Counted from the stretch's first letter, positions 32,882-45,070 are shown. The stretch is DNA of 64,000 bases from Xiphydria camelus (GCA_963678675.1 OY783199.1:13362709-13426708), one strand, 5' to 3'. Translations and numbers: made by a program. Notes: generated by a model not told the origin, from the sequence alone.

Positions 32882-34240
32882 GAATAGTGATTCAGGCAGT
32901 TTGCACGACTCTTCAGACGACTCTATCGCGGACCGAGATTATGTTTATAGTGGAAGTGAATCTGATATTGAGGAAGAAAATGATAAAAATAAGGTTAGTT
33001 AAACTTTTCAAGTAAAACATGTTAAGTGATTTCACATAACATGTTTTACATCCACCACTGCAATCATATTTCAGTTAACAAGTTTCACGTGATCATTGTG
33101 TTACAGGACATCAATCAAAATACCAAAGGCAGAAAACGACGTCGTCTTGGTGGTGTTCAAGAGAAAAATAAGAAGTTAAAGAATAGTGGAGAAGAATACA
33201 AGTCTTACCGGGGAAAGGGACTCGTAAATAAGAAGAAAATTCAGGGCAATCCATGTTCATGCAAATTAAAATGTTTCCAAAAAATACCAGAAACTGCTAG
33301 GGCCAAAATATTTTCCGAATTTTGGAGTTTAAAAGATTATAATCTACAAAATTCGTATTTATATTTGCATGTATGAAACAAAAACTAATTAAACGTAGAA
33401 CGAAAAGAAAGGATACGCGACGAACTTGCACAATCTCTTATGAAGTAAAAGGAGAAACTACCAATTTTAAGGTGTGCAAGCAAGCATTCATTTCAATATA
33501 TAGAATCGGTAGAGGAAGAAGTGAATACTTATTGAAAAAATTGCGCGAAGGACAACTAGTTTCGGCTAACGATCAAAGAGGGAAACATGGAAACCATAAG
33601 AAAAAATACGGCGAAAGAGATCTCAACGATATCAGAAAATTTATAGATTTATTGCCAAAATATGAGAGCCACTACAGCCGTAGTAAAAATTCTGACAAGC
33701 AATATATGAGCCTTGAATATAGCATCGAATCGCTTTTTCACGAATTTGCTAGAAAACGCAGTGAAGAAGGAAAGGTACCAATTTCATCTGATAAGTTTAG
33801 GAGGATATTCACGGAGGAGTACAATATTAGTTTTAAAGGTCCTAAGTCAGACACGTGTGCTACTTGCAACGCAAATGAAATTAAGATTAATATAGCTACA
33901 GATTCGGGAAATCAAGAGAAACTGAATAATTTAAAAGCTGCGAAAGAGCTACACCTTAGAAAAGCTGAAGCAGCCAGATATATTCTAAAGACAGCAATTG
34001 AAGAACCAAAATCAGACCCTAATATTCACGTAATCATATTTGCAATATAACAAGCGTTGCCAACCCCCAAACTCACAACCGGCCCATGCTTCTACAAGAA
34101 AAAATTGTGGTGCTATAATTTTAGCATTCATTGTTGTAACGAGCCAGAACAAGGACATTTCTTTTTATGGAATGAATCGGTAGCAAAGAGGGGGAACCAT
34201 TCTACGAATTTCTTGCAGTCACTGTTATCTCTAGTTATAT
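32882..34240 (+). pseudogene. N-terminal half of a DDE transposase (tentatively Sola-like)
   Basis: An acidic first exon ends SDIEEENDKNK at a GTTAGT donor (about 32994). The next exon from about 33105 is basic (KGRKRRRLGG), then NPCSCKLKCFQKIPETARAK and FWSLKDYNLQNSYLYLHV. A frameshift falls at about 33372. Then come TISYEVKGETTNFKVCKQAF, GRGRSEYLLKKL, KSDTCATCNANE and, after a stop at 34048, QALPTPKLTTGPCFYKKKLW and GHFFLWNESVAKRG. CxCxxxC and TCATC cysteine pairs suggest zinc binding. In the motif before QALPTP an Ala sits where the first catalytic Asp is expected. The gene is cut at 34286 by the Tc5-like insertion, just where SCGGxN (seen at 15.6 kb) would follow. Confidence 0.5.
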
Positions 34241-34785
34241 TCTGGATAACATTTCATTCAATTCTCCCCTTTACAAAGCTGACTTTCAAGGAAACCGTCC
34301 GAGGCCGCCGCTACCGATCTTGATGAAACTTCGTAAATTTAAAGTTTATCGAAAAATAAGAGACCCCTATTTTTTTATAGCTGCCCAATTTTAGTTTCAG
34401 GGGGTGAAATGGACCCCTGAACTTTCACCCCCTTCGAACTATCTCCGAAACAAAGCGAGATAGATGAAAACTTTCAATGTACGTTTTGTTTGGTTTTTTT
34501 AGTGTAATAAAATGCCCTAAACAGATTTTGAAAAAGCGCATTATTAAAAAAAATTTTTTATCTAATTTTTCGAAATTTCGGTTTGGTCATATGGACAAAA
34601 ATGTAGGAAATTGTATTACAAATTCAACCATGTATGACAAAATATATTTCCCTCTTACAGTTTTGCAAATTTCTAATTTTTATGTCTGAGCGGGCTACCA
34701 ATGGTAGTGACGGGATATAGGTCGGGGGTTATTACTTCTATGTATTTTAATGCCACTTTTCTTTCATTTAATAAAGTTCAACTTT

Positions 34786-35076
34786 CTATGGCTCATAATT
34801 ATGACAATAATGGTATTCCGTGAAAAAATGTTTTATACAAAGTTGTTTCTTACACCAAGCACACGTAATAACGGCAATATCGCCACATATGTGGCATCGT
34901 GGTTCCGAGTCCTGTGCATAACAAAATTCTACAGGATGTTCAAATTCAGGAGGTCTCGTGTCTACATATTCACTCTTGAACCATGAATATTTAATAAAGT
35001 TAGCAAACCGTGGCAAAGAAAACTGATTATGAGTAAGGGATTGAAGTTTTAGAATATTATCTCTCGAATGAAGGTT
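34786..35076 (-). pseudogene. Duplicated Tc5 C-terminal domain in the left arm
   Basis: An inverted copy of the 3' end of the transposase: FIKYSWFKSEYVDTRPPEFE, CHICGDIAVITCAWCKKQLC and HFFTEYHYCHNYEP. This copy keeps the zinc-site cysteines better than the main gene, which reads ITRAWCKKQLYMKHFF. Confidence 0.7.
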
Positions 35077-35265
35077 TTTTAGTCTGAATATTCAGTTTCT
35101 ATTGTGCACAGCAGTTCATATTATTATTATGGCAATTATAAATCCGATCAATGTGTTAACTTTATTGGTGGCCGTTTTTAATGTACCAGATGGAAGAGAA
35201 ACTCCAGTGAATAGTACAGAAGTGCAATTGAAAGATTTATTACAAAATATTATTATACGTAGCAT

Positions 35266-36764
35266 GTGGAGGATTCATCATTTCGAGTCGAACATGACAA
35301 TAAATTAGAATTGGAAGATTCAATCGAGGATAGTGAAATGCACGCTGTTAATACTGACTGGCTGGAATCGGATGTCGAGCATGTTCCTCACGTAGAAACC
35401 TGTATACCTGCAGAATCATTTCCCTGTACACCCGATGAAGAAGCGGTCAGCTTTGAATATAAAAAAAGTACCATAGATTACTAGAACAGTGGAAAGAAAA
35501 GACGCCGAACCGTAGCAGCAGTTCAACATCAGTTTAGAAAAGTCAAATCTGATAGGCAATTACGAAGATGGGCTGTGCAAGTAGGAGAGGGGGGTACTCA
35601 AAATGATAAATTAATACGCATAGCGCAATATGCTTTTGATAAATTTATAGAAGATAGTAGATCGAAAATAATAGTACATGATGTAGACCTTAAACGATGG
35701 GCTTTACAAGCAAGAGAAGTAGAGATTCTTCCAAGCTTTAAAGCAAATGAAAAATGGTTGAGGTCATTCAAGAAAGCATATAGAATTGTCTCTCGAAAGA
35801 TCACAAAGTTTGTAACGAGAAAAAACGTTCAGGGTGAGGAAAGTTTGAAACTACGAAGCCAAGCCTTCGTAGAACAAGTGAAACCACTCATTACACAATA
35901 TGGACCAGAAAATGTATTTAACTCTGATCACACAGAGTGGATTTAATTTAGAAATACATTCTGGCAGAACTTTGGCTATATCGGGGCAAAAAAATTGAAG
36001 CTGTGGTACAATCAATATCTTCTACAATCCATAGCTATACTATACAACCCACCATATCTGCTGATGGAAAACTACTGTCGCCTCTTTATGTGGTATTAAA
36101 AGAGGCTAGTGGGCAATTGGGAGAACGAGTGCAACAAACCGTGTTTAGGCCGCCAAATGTATACTTCATGGCTTCCAAATCTGGGAAACTTACAACCGAT
36201 CTCATGAAAATATGGCTGCAAGAAGTTTACTTCCCTAACACTGGACCTACACGCATCTTACTGCTGGACTCTTGGAGTGGACAATGTAAGCGAAGTGTTC
36301 GGGAAGCTACACAAGAAGACAAGGCAATAATATTAATGACGATTCCAGAAGGCACCACCGAACTAATTCAACCGCTAGACGTATACGGCTTTCGAATGTG
36401 GAAGAATTTTGTAAGGAGGTTTCCAGATATTGTAACTCTTTTCAATTACGACATTAACCTTCATTCGAGAGATAATATTCTAAAACTTCAATCCCTTACT
36501 CATAATCAGTTTTCTTCGCCACGGTTTACTAACTTTATTAAATATTCGTGGTTCAAGAGTGGATATGTAGACACGAGACCTCCTGAATTTGAACATTCTG
36601 TAGAATTTTGTTATGCACAGGACTCGGAACTACGATGCCACATATGTAGCGATATTGCCGTTATTACGCGTGCTTGGTGTAAGAAACAACTTTATATGAA
36701 ACATTTTTTCACGGAATACCATTATTGTCATAATTATGAGCCACAGAAAGTTGAACTTTATTAA
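35266..36764 (+). pseudogene. Tc5-like transposase with few lesions
   Basis: An acidic N-terminus (35266-35481), a stop at 35482, then in the same frame a basic linker and the CENP-B-like helix-turn-helix (FKANEKWLRSFKKAYRIVSR, KITKFVTRKN). The DDE core has FNSDHTEW (first Asp), a frameshift pair between about 35935 and 36000, SYTIQPTISADGKLLSPLY, RPPNVYFMASKSGKL, LLLDSWSGQC (second Asp) and IPEGTTELIQPLDVYGFRMW (third acidic site). The end is a Tc5 zinc domain (CHICSDIAVI, AWCKKQ, HFFTEYHYC). One stop and two frameshifts make it non-functional. It is close in sequence to the transposase at 25.5-26.6 kb but clearly a different copy. Confidence 0.8.
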
Positions 36765-37430
36765 ATGAAAGAAAAGTGGCATTAAAATACATAGAAGTAA
36801 TAACCCCCGACCTATCCCGTCACTACCATTGGTAGCCCGCTCAGACATAAAAGTTAGAAATTTGCAAAACTGTAAGAGGGAAATATATTTTGTCATACAT
36901 GGTTGAATTTGTAATACAATTTCCTACATTTTTGTCCATATGACCAAACCGAAATTTCGAAAAATTAGATAAAAATTTTTTTTTTAAAAAATAATGCGTT
37001 TAAAAAAAATCTCTGTAGGGCATTTTATTACACTAAAAAAACCAAATAAAACGTACATTGAAAGTTTTCATCTATCTCGCTTCGTTTCGGAGATAGCTCG
37101 AAGGGGGTGAAAGTTCAGGGGTCCATTTCCCCCCTTAAACTAAAATTGGGCAGCTATAAAAAAATAGGGGTCTCTTATTTTTCGATAAACTTTAAATTTA
37201 CGAAGTTTCATCAAGATCGGAAGCGGCGACCTCGGACAGTTTCCTTGTTAGTATTCCACATATAGCGCTATCGTTTAAAATAGGTACTGCGGGAGACGGC
37301 TTATTCCGACCCATCCGGTAATTAGCCTTTCTGAGAAAGGTGCGGAGCTGCGAACTCAATAGCGGCCTATATTTGTCGAAATATATTGCTCGCCTGATGG
37401 CTAGATTGACCCCTAGTAGGGGTCAGTAGT

Positions 37431-39653
37431 CCCGAGGCGAAATTTCTATATTCACTTTGACACTGAACACCCTGCTAGTTTCCCTTGCGCTAGCAGTGTC
37501 TTCAGTGTCAAAGTAGTGTTCATGTCCATGTGAAAATGACACTGACTTTGATACTGCTGACCCTACATAATTCCATTTTCGGTAGTAGCAGGGTCAAGTC
37601 AGTGTCTTTGAACGCAAACTTTCTATACTCATTTTGACACTGGTGACCCTGCTATTCAGGGTCTTCAGCGTGGTTAGCAAGTAGCTGAAATTCAGGGTAT
37701 TCAGATTGGAAATAGGGTTTTCTTAAATATGTATGCGATCTATGTAAACTCCACAGAAAGTATAGGACTAGAATTTTGCTACTTCAAATTGTTGCAGTGC
37801 CTTGATAATTTCTTCCTTATGATACAAATAAAAATAATTTTGTTACCGAATTTTTTAAACATTATTTAACAGATCTATGAAGTAGTTCTATACTTTTTGC
37901 AGAGTCTATCGACTACATACATTTTTAATACAGAAGTTTACAACATGATGAATATCATTTAAAAGTTAATTATATTATAAATATATATTCATAATATGTA
38001 TAGTTATATAATTGCAATATGATATTTATAGTATTTATAATATATATTCATATTATTTATAATTATATAGTAGTAACGTAATATTTATAGTATTTGTAAT
38101 ATATATTTATAATATTTATAGTTATATAGTAATAATATAATTCAATATTATTGTATAAAATAAAAAAATCTGTGCAATATACAAAATTGATTTTCACTTG
38201 ACTAACATTTTTAGAACTATTTCCGGTTGTTGTTGATGTAGCAACTACTGGAACTGCTGCAGCAACGTTTCTAGAATACATCATTTTAATTCGCAATCAT
38301 ATTGCTGCAAGTAAGTGATTAAAGCTTTAAAATTGATTTACTTACCAAGCAATCCTTTGAATAATTTCGGATTTACTCCAGGTCGGGACGTTCTTTTTAT
38401 TAATTACCTCTCCGCGTTCGATGGCCGTCGTACTTTTGATTTTCCCGCTTCCTCTTTTCTTCCCGGATTCACTTGCCCGCGATCCTCCTTATCGACCATC
38501 GTTTCTCTTCGCTGAATACTTCCTACCTTACCTCCTCCCCGCTTGACCATCTGATCTAACCTCCTAAATTTGCCCTAACCTCTATCTTTCCCCCGCTTTC
38601 CTTTTCCGTAATTTCTGCCTTTCTTCCTCTTCCCGCACTTATCTATTATCTTATCTCAGCTGCCTATCTATCTTTCCTTCACGCTTGCCTTATTTTTCGG
38701 CTTCCCTATACCTATATTCACTTATTTCTTCGCTTTTCACTCACTCCCTCTCACACTTCAACCGCATGCTTCCACTACCGCTAACCAAGTCTTAAAATAA
38801 GAATTCTTTTGTCAACATTTTTCTAAATTTGTTATTACATCTTTTGATAAATATTCTTGCATAGACGCAAATCATCCTACATTAATTGATTGTCTTTGAT
38901 TTACTATAATATGTGCTTTTTAATATATACTGCATAGAAGTAAAAGGTATTGAAATTCAAAATTACGAGTAAAAAACTTATATTTCAAGAACTTAGAGAA
39001 ATTGTCAGAGTTTCGGACAGAATATTTTCAACATGACGAACGAGACAGAAAAATTTCGGTCTCCTGTCCATGCAGGGACTTGAAAATAATAAATTTTCTA
39101 AGTCCGAAACTGACAATTTTTCTAAGTTCTTGAAATATAAGTTTTTTATTCATAATTTTGAATTTCAATACCTTTTGCTTCTATGCAGTAAAGGGGCTCT
39201 GGCGTGTGTTCAGCGTGAAGTAAAAATCATAGGGAGGCATAGCAGTGTGTTCAGTGTCAAAATGAATATAAAATCTTCGACTTGGGTAAGAGCAGTGTGT
39301 TCAGGGTCTAAATGAGTATGAAAATAAAATTTCCGGTTGAACCTTATTCGACACTGACGACCCTTCTATTGGTTAGAATGAAAGAATGTAGCGTAGTCGG
39401 GGTGAAAGCAGCGCCGAAACAGTGTGTTCAGGGTGAAGTAAGGGTCATAGAGGGGCATAGCAGTGTCTTCAGTGTCAAAGTAGTGTTCATGTCCATGTGA
39501 AAATGACACTGACTTAGACACTGCTGACCCTACGTAATTCCATTTTCGGTAGTAGCAGGGTGAAAGCAGCGTCGAAACAGTGTGTTCAGAGTGAAGTAAG
39601 GGTCATATCAGGGTGTTCAGTGTCAAAATGAATATAGAGATTTCGCCTCGGGG
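37431..39653. mobile_element. Non-autonomous element with GACACTG subterminal repeats
   Basis: CCCGAGGCGAAATTTCTATA at 37431 is inverted at 39634-39653. Both ends contain many copies of (A)GTGT(T/C)TTCAGTGTCAAA and GACACTG(A/C) spread over 37450-37700 and 39200-39625. The interior is AT-rich. No convincing gene: the CT-rich block 38420-38760 and the minus-strand frame 38063-38296 have no recognised features. Confidence 0.6.
38932..39189. mobile_element. Small foldback inside the GACACTG element
   Basis: ACTGCATAGAAGTAAAAGGT at 38932 is inverted at 39170-39189. The arms continue through ATTGAAATTCAAAATTA and CTTATATTTCAAGAACTTAG. The centre is near 39060. Confidence 0.7.
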
Positions 39654-40372
39654 TAGATTAGTAAGGTATTTCGATCGCGATGACACTGGGCGATAAGAAT
39701 CAATATTCAGAATTCCGACTATCGCTTGTCGAAACAGCGTGAATAATTAAAACTTAAACATTTATAATTTAGCCTCACATAAACGATGAATAGCGAGCAA
39801 GATACTTCTCGGTGAAGGAACTTTTCAACCGCGACACGGCCGCGACTCGAGCGACCCGGCTGCTGCGAAGAGGTGTATAGCAAGGGAGGGGTTAGAAGAA
39901 TGCAGCTTACGTATATCTGATACAGCATTCGCTGCAATATAAACTCCAAATACAGAATAATTTCATATAATACATTTTTCGTAATGGAAATAAGGTTTAA
40001 AACTCAAAAAAATATGATTTTTCCTTCAAGAATTGGATAATGGTTGTTTTTTAAGCATACATATCGTCAATACTGCTTGACTTAATTTCAAATATGTGGT
40101 ACTCATTCGACGTAAAATGCTATGTAATTTAATTTATAAAAGAGTAAAATTTTTCTCTAAATGCATCATTTTGGAGTTATTAGTGAAAAATTGAAAAAAG
40201 TCCAAAAATTTCGAGGGTTTTGGGATACCCTGTATAGAGCACAAGCAGAAAATTCGTGGAAACTTTAAAAAACTCTTTTTACATGCAAATGAAAAGATTA
40301 AAATCATTTCCAGCTTTCCGCGAATTATTTCGCCTACACCCCCTTTTTTGGCCTATGTTGCCTGGCCTATAG

Positions 40373-41392
40373 GAAACCCTGGCTTAAGCAGGAGTATCGT
40401 GAGAAATATCAAGTACATTCAGAGGCAAGTCCTTCAACCTTGCAGTTCAGACTCACTATAGAATCAAGGTCAGTGTAGCTAGATCTCGGTCATTTCACGA
40501 CGTCGGGCGAGTCGACAGATCTACCTTACCGAAGTTAGTTCTCAGTCATTTCGCTACGTCGCGACGTAAGTGCCCCCGACACGTCGGGCGAGTCGACAGG
40601 TCTATCACACCGAATTAAGTATGCGTTAATCATAGTGTATCTCACTTCGTCAAACAAGTAACAACCGTGCGTCGAAACACAATCATTGTAAACCACGATT
40701 CAAGCGACGGTAAACTGTATCGCCCATTTAAATATAATATTATTTAATAGAGTGAGTGCAGTGTTTAAAATCATTAAACTAGCCGATAGGTTGAAATACA
40801 CCTTCCGGTACGTTCGGTTAATTCGCATAGCCGCGTCATACGTCGTGTACCCGGGATTAATGACCCCGGGGAGATCCGAACCATGATCGCGCGGCGATCG
40901 AACAATTTCAATTTTTGAGATAGAGCAAAAAAACTTCCTGCGTCTTACTCTCAAAATAGTATACTTTTAAGAAAAAACAGTATTATAACGAGCTTTGAAA
41001 AAAGTATATTTATTTTATAGTTTGAAGATATAAATTTTCATGACTCTCGTAAAATCAAATAGATCGGTTTTGAACGTGTAAAATAAACTGGAAAACTGTT
41101 TTTATGAGAAGAAATGTATATTTTATTAATAATTACATTAAGAAAAGTAAAACAAATTTATTGGGACCGTGCACGACCCGTACAGTAACACATGGTGGCA
41201 GTAGTCGGCGAAAAATCGGCACTTTTATACAGTACCAAATACGATAAGAATATAGAAATCCTCGGCAAAACCAATTAGTGAACAACAATATGAATGTTTT
41301 TCATCAGGTGTATTTTATAGCAATTATTTATAAGTATAGAATTGCAATAAACAGTAAGTATAACATTTAGGGCCGGTTTATTCACCTTCAGA
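40373..41392. other. CpG-rich block with an 81-bp tandem repeat, no gene
   Basis: ACGTCGGGCGAGTCGACAG occurs at 40500 and 40581, followed by related sequences (ATCTACCTTACCGAAGTTAG, GTCTATCACACCGAATTAAG). It could be a retroelement promoter or LTR. I found no second copy and no definite primer site. The rest to 41392 is AT-rich. Confidence 0.3.
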
Positions 41393-41453
41393 CACGTTGA
41401 CTGCCATATAATGTACTTTAACCCGGCAGCGGTGGTGGCTGGCAGTCAACGTG
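41393..41453. repeat. 14-bp stem-loop
   Basis: CACGTTGACTGCCA at 41393-41406 pairs with TGGCAGTCAACGTG at 41440-41453. Just upstream, TTTAGGGCCGGTTTATTCAC resembles the Harbinger-type end seen at 8427, so this may be the end of a related MITE. Confidence 0.5.
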
Positions 41454-41699
41454 TATAGGTGTGGAGAGACGTACCGACTAACTTCAAGCCTTCACCACTA
41501 GTTGCGCACGATCGTTCGCCGTATCCCCTCCAAGCAGTTGCACGGTCCCAATAGGAACTGAAAAACTACTCATGCCCAACGCAATCAGCGCATAAATTCG
41601 TCCGATTTTGGCAAAAAAGAAAAGAATGACAGTACGTGCACTAATACTCTCGTTGTCAATCACACTTTAATAATGAAAAAAAAATTTTTGAGCACACGT

Positions 41700-41949
41700 T
41701 TTGTTCCGCTTTTGCCACACTATGGTCACACTGGGTCTAGTTGACCCCAGCAAAAAACACGTCCGTATAAATTGATATCTACTGACGCACTGATATCACG
41801 CAGGCTTTCGAAAACCACTGGAAGTTATTGTAGTACCTTCAAACAACAACAGATAGTGCCACAGATTTCATTTTGAAACATAACTTAAAGGCTACAAAAC
41901 TCAAAAATTGTCTTGGGTCATTTGGACCAGTATGACCACTACGGGTTAA
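41700..41949. repeat. piggyBac-like MITE end with TTAA
   Basis: GGTCACACTGGGTCTAGTTG then ACCCC near the left, and TGGGTCATTTGGACCAGTAT plus GACCACTACGGG then TTAA (41946-41949) at the right. It is related to the end at 16483. Confidence 0.45.
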
Positions 41950-42189
41950 AATCATTTCTTCTCCCCATTGTTTGGTTTAGGGGTGAAAGAGGGTTAAAAT
42001 TCTCATTTTAAATTCGACGTTTTTATAAAATATCATCCAATATTTTGAAAAACGGTTATCTGGGAGACATATTGTGAATCTGCATAGTTGGAGGTTAAAA
42101 TACTACATTTTTTGTATTATTTAAATCATTTTTCTAGTCACCATTAGTTGGTAAACTTTAAAATTCATTTTTCTCTAAATCAACATTGA

Positions 42190-42405
42190 ACCGATGATGG
42201 GGATTTTCCCCTGGACTCTTCAATGTAGATGCAAATTCCACCTTAAACCGTTAATAATATAAGGTAGAAAATACGCTTGCACATACAAGGCACTGGCCGT
42301 TTGCATCAGTTTTTCACGTTTCTTGTGAATTGCTATAAATGTGACTTGGCGGGTTTTGCACCTATACCCCTCACATATTGTAATATGGTTTCTACAGGTG
42401 AACAT
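42190..42405 (-). pseudogene. Coding-like repeat shared with 15036-15180
   Basis: On the minus strand the frame reads TICEGYRCKTRQVTFIAI, HKKREKLMQTASALYVQAYF and INGLRWNLHLH. The 15-kb copy preserves EGYRCKTCQVHF on the + strand. Two independent copies sharing a frame suggest a transposon protein, unidentified. Confidence 0.35.
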
Positions 42406-42553
42406 TTCACATGTTTATTCTGCTAAATCTTTAATATTTGAACCTATTCCAGATCATTATGCCCTTCTCTCTCTTCTTCTTCTTCTTGTTTCTGGTGTCT
42501 TCACAGTTTATGCAGTTGGGTCATGTATTATAATGACTAATTGAAATGTACCA

Positions 42554-42816
42554 TATGTCCGCGATCAAAGAGCCCATAGCAAAATTGCGAGTTTTTTGCA
42601 TGAGTACCTCTGTGGGTCTTCTCGTCCAATAGAATCACCGGAGAAGCGTGAATGCGCATGCGAAAACCGATCTGAACTTGCTGACGACGCCAACACCCGC
42701 GGATGACTACGCATGCGCATTCACGCTTCTCCGGTGATTCTATTGGACGAGAAGACCCACAGGGATACTCATGCAAAACTCGCAATTTTGCTATGGGCTC
42801 TTTGATCGCGGACATA
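42554..42816. mobile_element. Near-perfect palindromic MITE
   Basis: TATGTCCGCGATCAAAGAGC at 42554 is inverted at 42797-42816. Arms of about 110 bp include ACGAGAAGACCCACAG and TTCACGCTTCTCCGGTGATT, around a spacer at about 42663-42707. The ends coincide with TA. Confidence 0.8.
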
Positions 42817-42868
42817 CGATACAGGGCTTAGGATGGTTAATTTTTATTACTTCTGATTTCACCAGTAC

Positions 42869-43131
42869 GATTAACCATAATTGAATCGCTTATTTGAGAA
42901 ACCCTATATGTCCAAAAAACACGCTTTGAGAAAATCAAAGAAAACAGTTTTTTTGACTTGCTACTGAAAGATTGAATGTTCAATGTGCAGAGATGAGGGC
43001 TGACTCTTGTTGGGTTTCTAAAACAAACGACGGGAAATGGTTTTCAAGCATGATTTTTAACAAAATGTCAAAATCACATGATTTGGACATATTGGGTTTC
43101 TCAAATAAGCGATTCAATTGTAGTTAACAGT
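42869..43131. mobile_element. MITE with AATTGAATCGCTTATTTGAG ends
   Basis: Left arm GATTAACCATAATTGAATCG then CTTATTTGAGAAACCCTATATGTCC is inverted at 43083-43131 with few changes. The interior is AT-rich without ORFs. Confidence 0.65.
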
Positions 43132-43173
43132 CGAGATAATCTTTATTTCCCATTATTACTGAAATATACATAA

Positions 43174-44677
43174 GGGGCATAATTTCTGAAGTGTACCACC
43201 CTCGAAAATGAAAGTTGTCCGATCGGGCTAAAAATTGGCCCAATTGTAGTCCTATTAGATAGTACTCCTCACACCAAAAATTAATTCATTTTGATAATAA
43301 TTTATCAAAGTGGAGGGGGTACAATTTTTGGGTTATTTAAGCAAAGCCTTACTTTTAAACATCTGTAACTTTTTTCTTATTGCCTTAAACAAAATTTCAC
43401 TAGAAATGTTTTTCATAGATTTTTCCACAAACTTTCTGGTGGCCAGAACAATTTTTTAAAAAATTAAAAATTTGACCCTAATTTTTGAAAATCAAAAATG
43501 AATTTGATTTTCTTTAATTTGGACAATTTTCTTATTTTTTAAAATAATTTTAGAAGAAAGCTGAGATTTTTTCCTATAAGACCTCCAAGTTTCAGAGTGG
43601 CAAACTAATTCTTCTCTGAGTAATAGAACGATACGTAAAGCTGGTGGGAGATGTAACGCGCGCGTATTCGTAGATCTCTGCAAATGAAGTGGTGGGAGGT
43701 CGAGCTGAACGCAATTCCGTAGCCGCGTGCTATCCTGTGCTACAACTGCTACATCGAAGGGACCGGTGAGTAAATTGGCGGAATATTTGAAAATATCGTG
43801 ACTTTGGTCATTCTTATCTGAAAAAAGTTCTTTTTTTACGATGTCCTCTAAAAATATGAATAAAATTTGGAAGGATAGATGTAGGATATATATATATATA
43901 TATATATATTGAACACCTTCATCAGTTTTTTTAGAAGGTCATCAGCCTTTTGAAAAGGATTAATACATCTATCCTTCCAAATTTTATTCATATTTTTAGA
44001 GGACATCGTAAAAAAATAACTTTTTTCAGATAAGAATTGACCAAAGTCACGATATTTTCAAATATCCCGCCAATTTACTCACCGGTCCCTTTGATATAGC
44101 AGTTGTAGCACAGGATAGCACGCGGCTACGGAATTGCGTTCAGCTCGACCTCCCACCACCACTTCATTTGCAGAGATCTACGAATACGCGCGCGTTACAT
44201 CTCCCACCAGTTTTACGTATCGTTCTATTACTCAGAGAAGAATTAATTTGCCACTCTGAAACTTGGAGGTCGTATAGGAAAAAATCTCAGCTTTCTTCTA
44301 AAATTATTTTAAAAAATAAGAAAATTGTCCAAATTAAAGAAAATCAAATTTATTTTTGATTTTCAAAAATTAGGGTCAAATTTTTAATTTTTTAAAAAAT
44401 TGTTATAGCCACCAGAAAGTTTGTGGAAAAATCTATGAAAAACATTTGTAGTGAAATTTTGTTTAAGGCAATAGGAAAAAAGTTACAGATGTTTAAAAGT
44501 AAGGCTTTGCTTAAATAACCCTAAAATTTTACCCCCTCCACTTTGATAAATAATTATCAAAATGAATTAATTTTTGGTGTGAGGAGTACTATCTAATAGG
44601 ACTACAATTGGGCCAATTTTTAGAACGATCGGACAACTTTCATTTTCGAGGGTGGTACACTTCAGAAATTATGCCCC
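43174..44677. mobile_element. 1.5-kb palindrome (foldback element)
   Basis: GGGGCATAATTTCTGAAGTG at 43174 is inverted at 44658-44677. Arms of about 710 bp are nearly identical around a (TA)n-containing centre (43887-43960). An identical 63-codon frame appears in each arm (minus 43492-43683, plus 44168-44359), but it is the same DNA seen twice and has no recognised motif. Confidence 0.8.
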
Positions 44678-45070
44678 ATAAGAACTATCTGTCAGTTATT
44701 TGAGATTGGTTATCAAGCATATACCACGATTGGTATATGAACTGCACAACAAGCTCAGTCAAAAGAAAGTAGGTGCAATCGAGGTATTAAAGAAGGGAGG
44801 TTTTCGGATAACTTAGGAAGAGAATGAACAACCGAGAGGGTGGACTTTATTGAAGCGAGCGATTGTACGGTGCTTCAATGGTATGAATTATAAATTAATG
44901 ATTCAATCGCCAATTTTTCTATGAGCACTGTAGAATACACGAAGCCAATTCTTTGGAATGCTGAAGAATGTGGAGCATTGTACAGTGTGAGAAACCCACC
45001 GATAGTTGAAGTGTCCAAAGAATAGATCCCGCAATTTGAATTTTGTATTCATCTATCAAATGCTTCCACT
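44678..45070. other. Unassigned sequence
   Basis: No coding exon recognised. A short inverted pair ATACCACGAT / ATTGGTAT lies near 44720-44737. Confidence 0.35.

Larger units (their letters stand above)
34287..37247. mobile_element. Tc5-like transposon with about 790-bp inverted ends
   Basis: Ends CAAGGAAACCGTCCGAGG at 34287 and its complement ending at 37247. The flanks are TTT and TTA, so one base differs if a TNA duplication was made. The left arm 34287-35076 is an inverted copy of 36459-37247, including the last quarter of the transposase gene. The transposase itself is on + from 35266 to 36764. Confidence 0.75.
32140..40369. mobile_element. Large DNA transposon (tentatively Sola-like), with nested insertions
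   Basis: Ends TAGGCCAGGCAACATA at 32140 and its complement ending at 40369. TAG flanks both sides (32137-32139 and 40370-40372). The arms are about 290 bp and continue through TTCGCGGAAAGCTGGAAATG and ACTAATAACTCC. The transposase remnant is at 32882-34240. A Tc5-like element (34287-37247) and another repeat element (37431-39653) lie inside. Minus these two, it is about 3.0 kb. Confidence 0.65.

Noticed and set aside
40373..41200. Solo LTR plus primer site (TGGTGGCAGTAGTCGG near 41190)
   Set aside because: No second LTR, no target duplication found, and no tRNA I can match to the supposed primer site.
16483..41949. One giant piggyBac element bounded by the two TTAA/CCCG ends
   Set aside because: The ends are 25 kb apart, the interior is a collage of unrelated insertions, and no piggyBac transposase is present. 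They are more likely two separate MITEs.
43492..44359. Identical 63-codon frames in opposite orientation as a conserved small gene
   Set aside because: They are the two arms of one palindrome, so identity is not independent evidence of coding.
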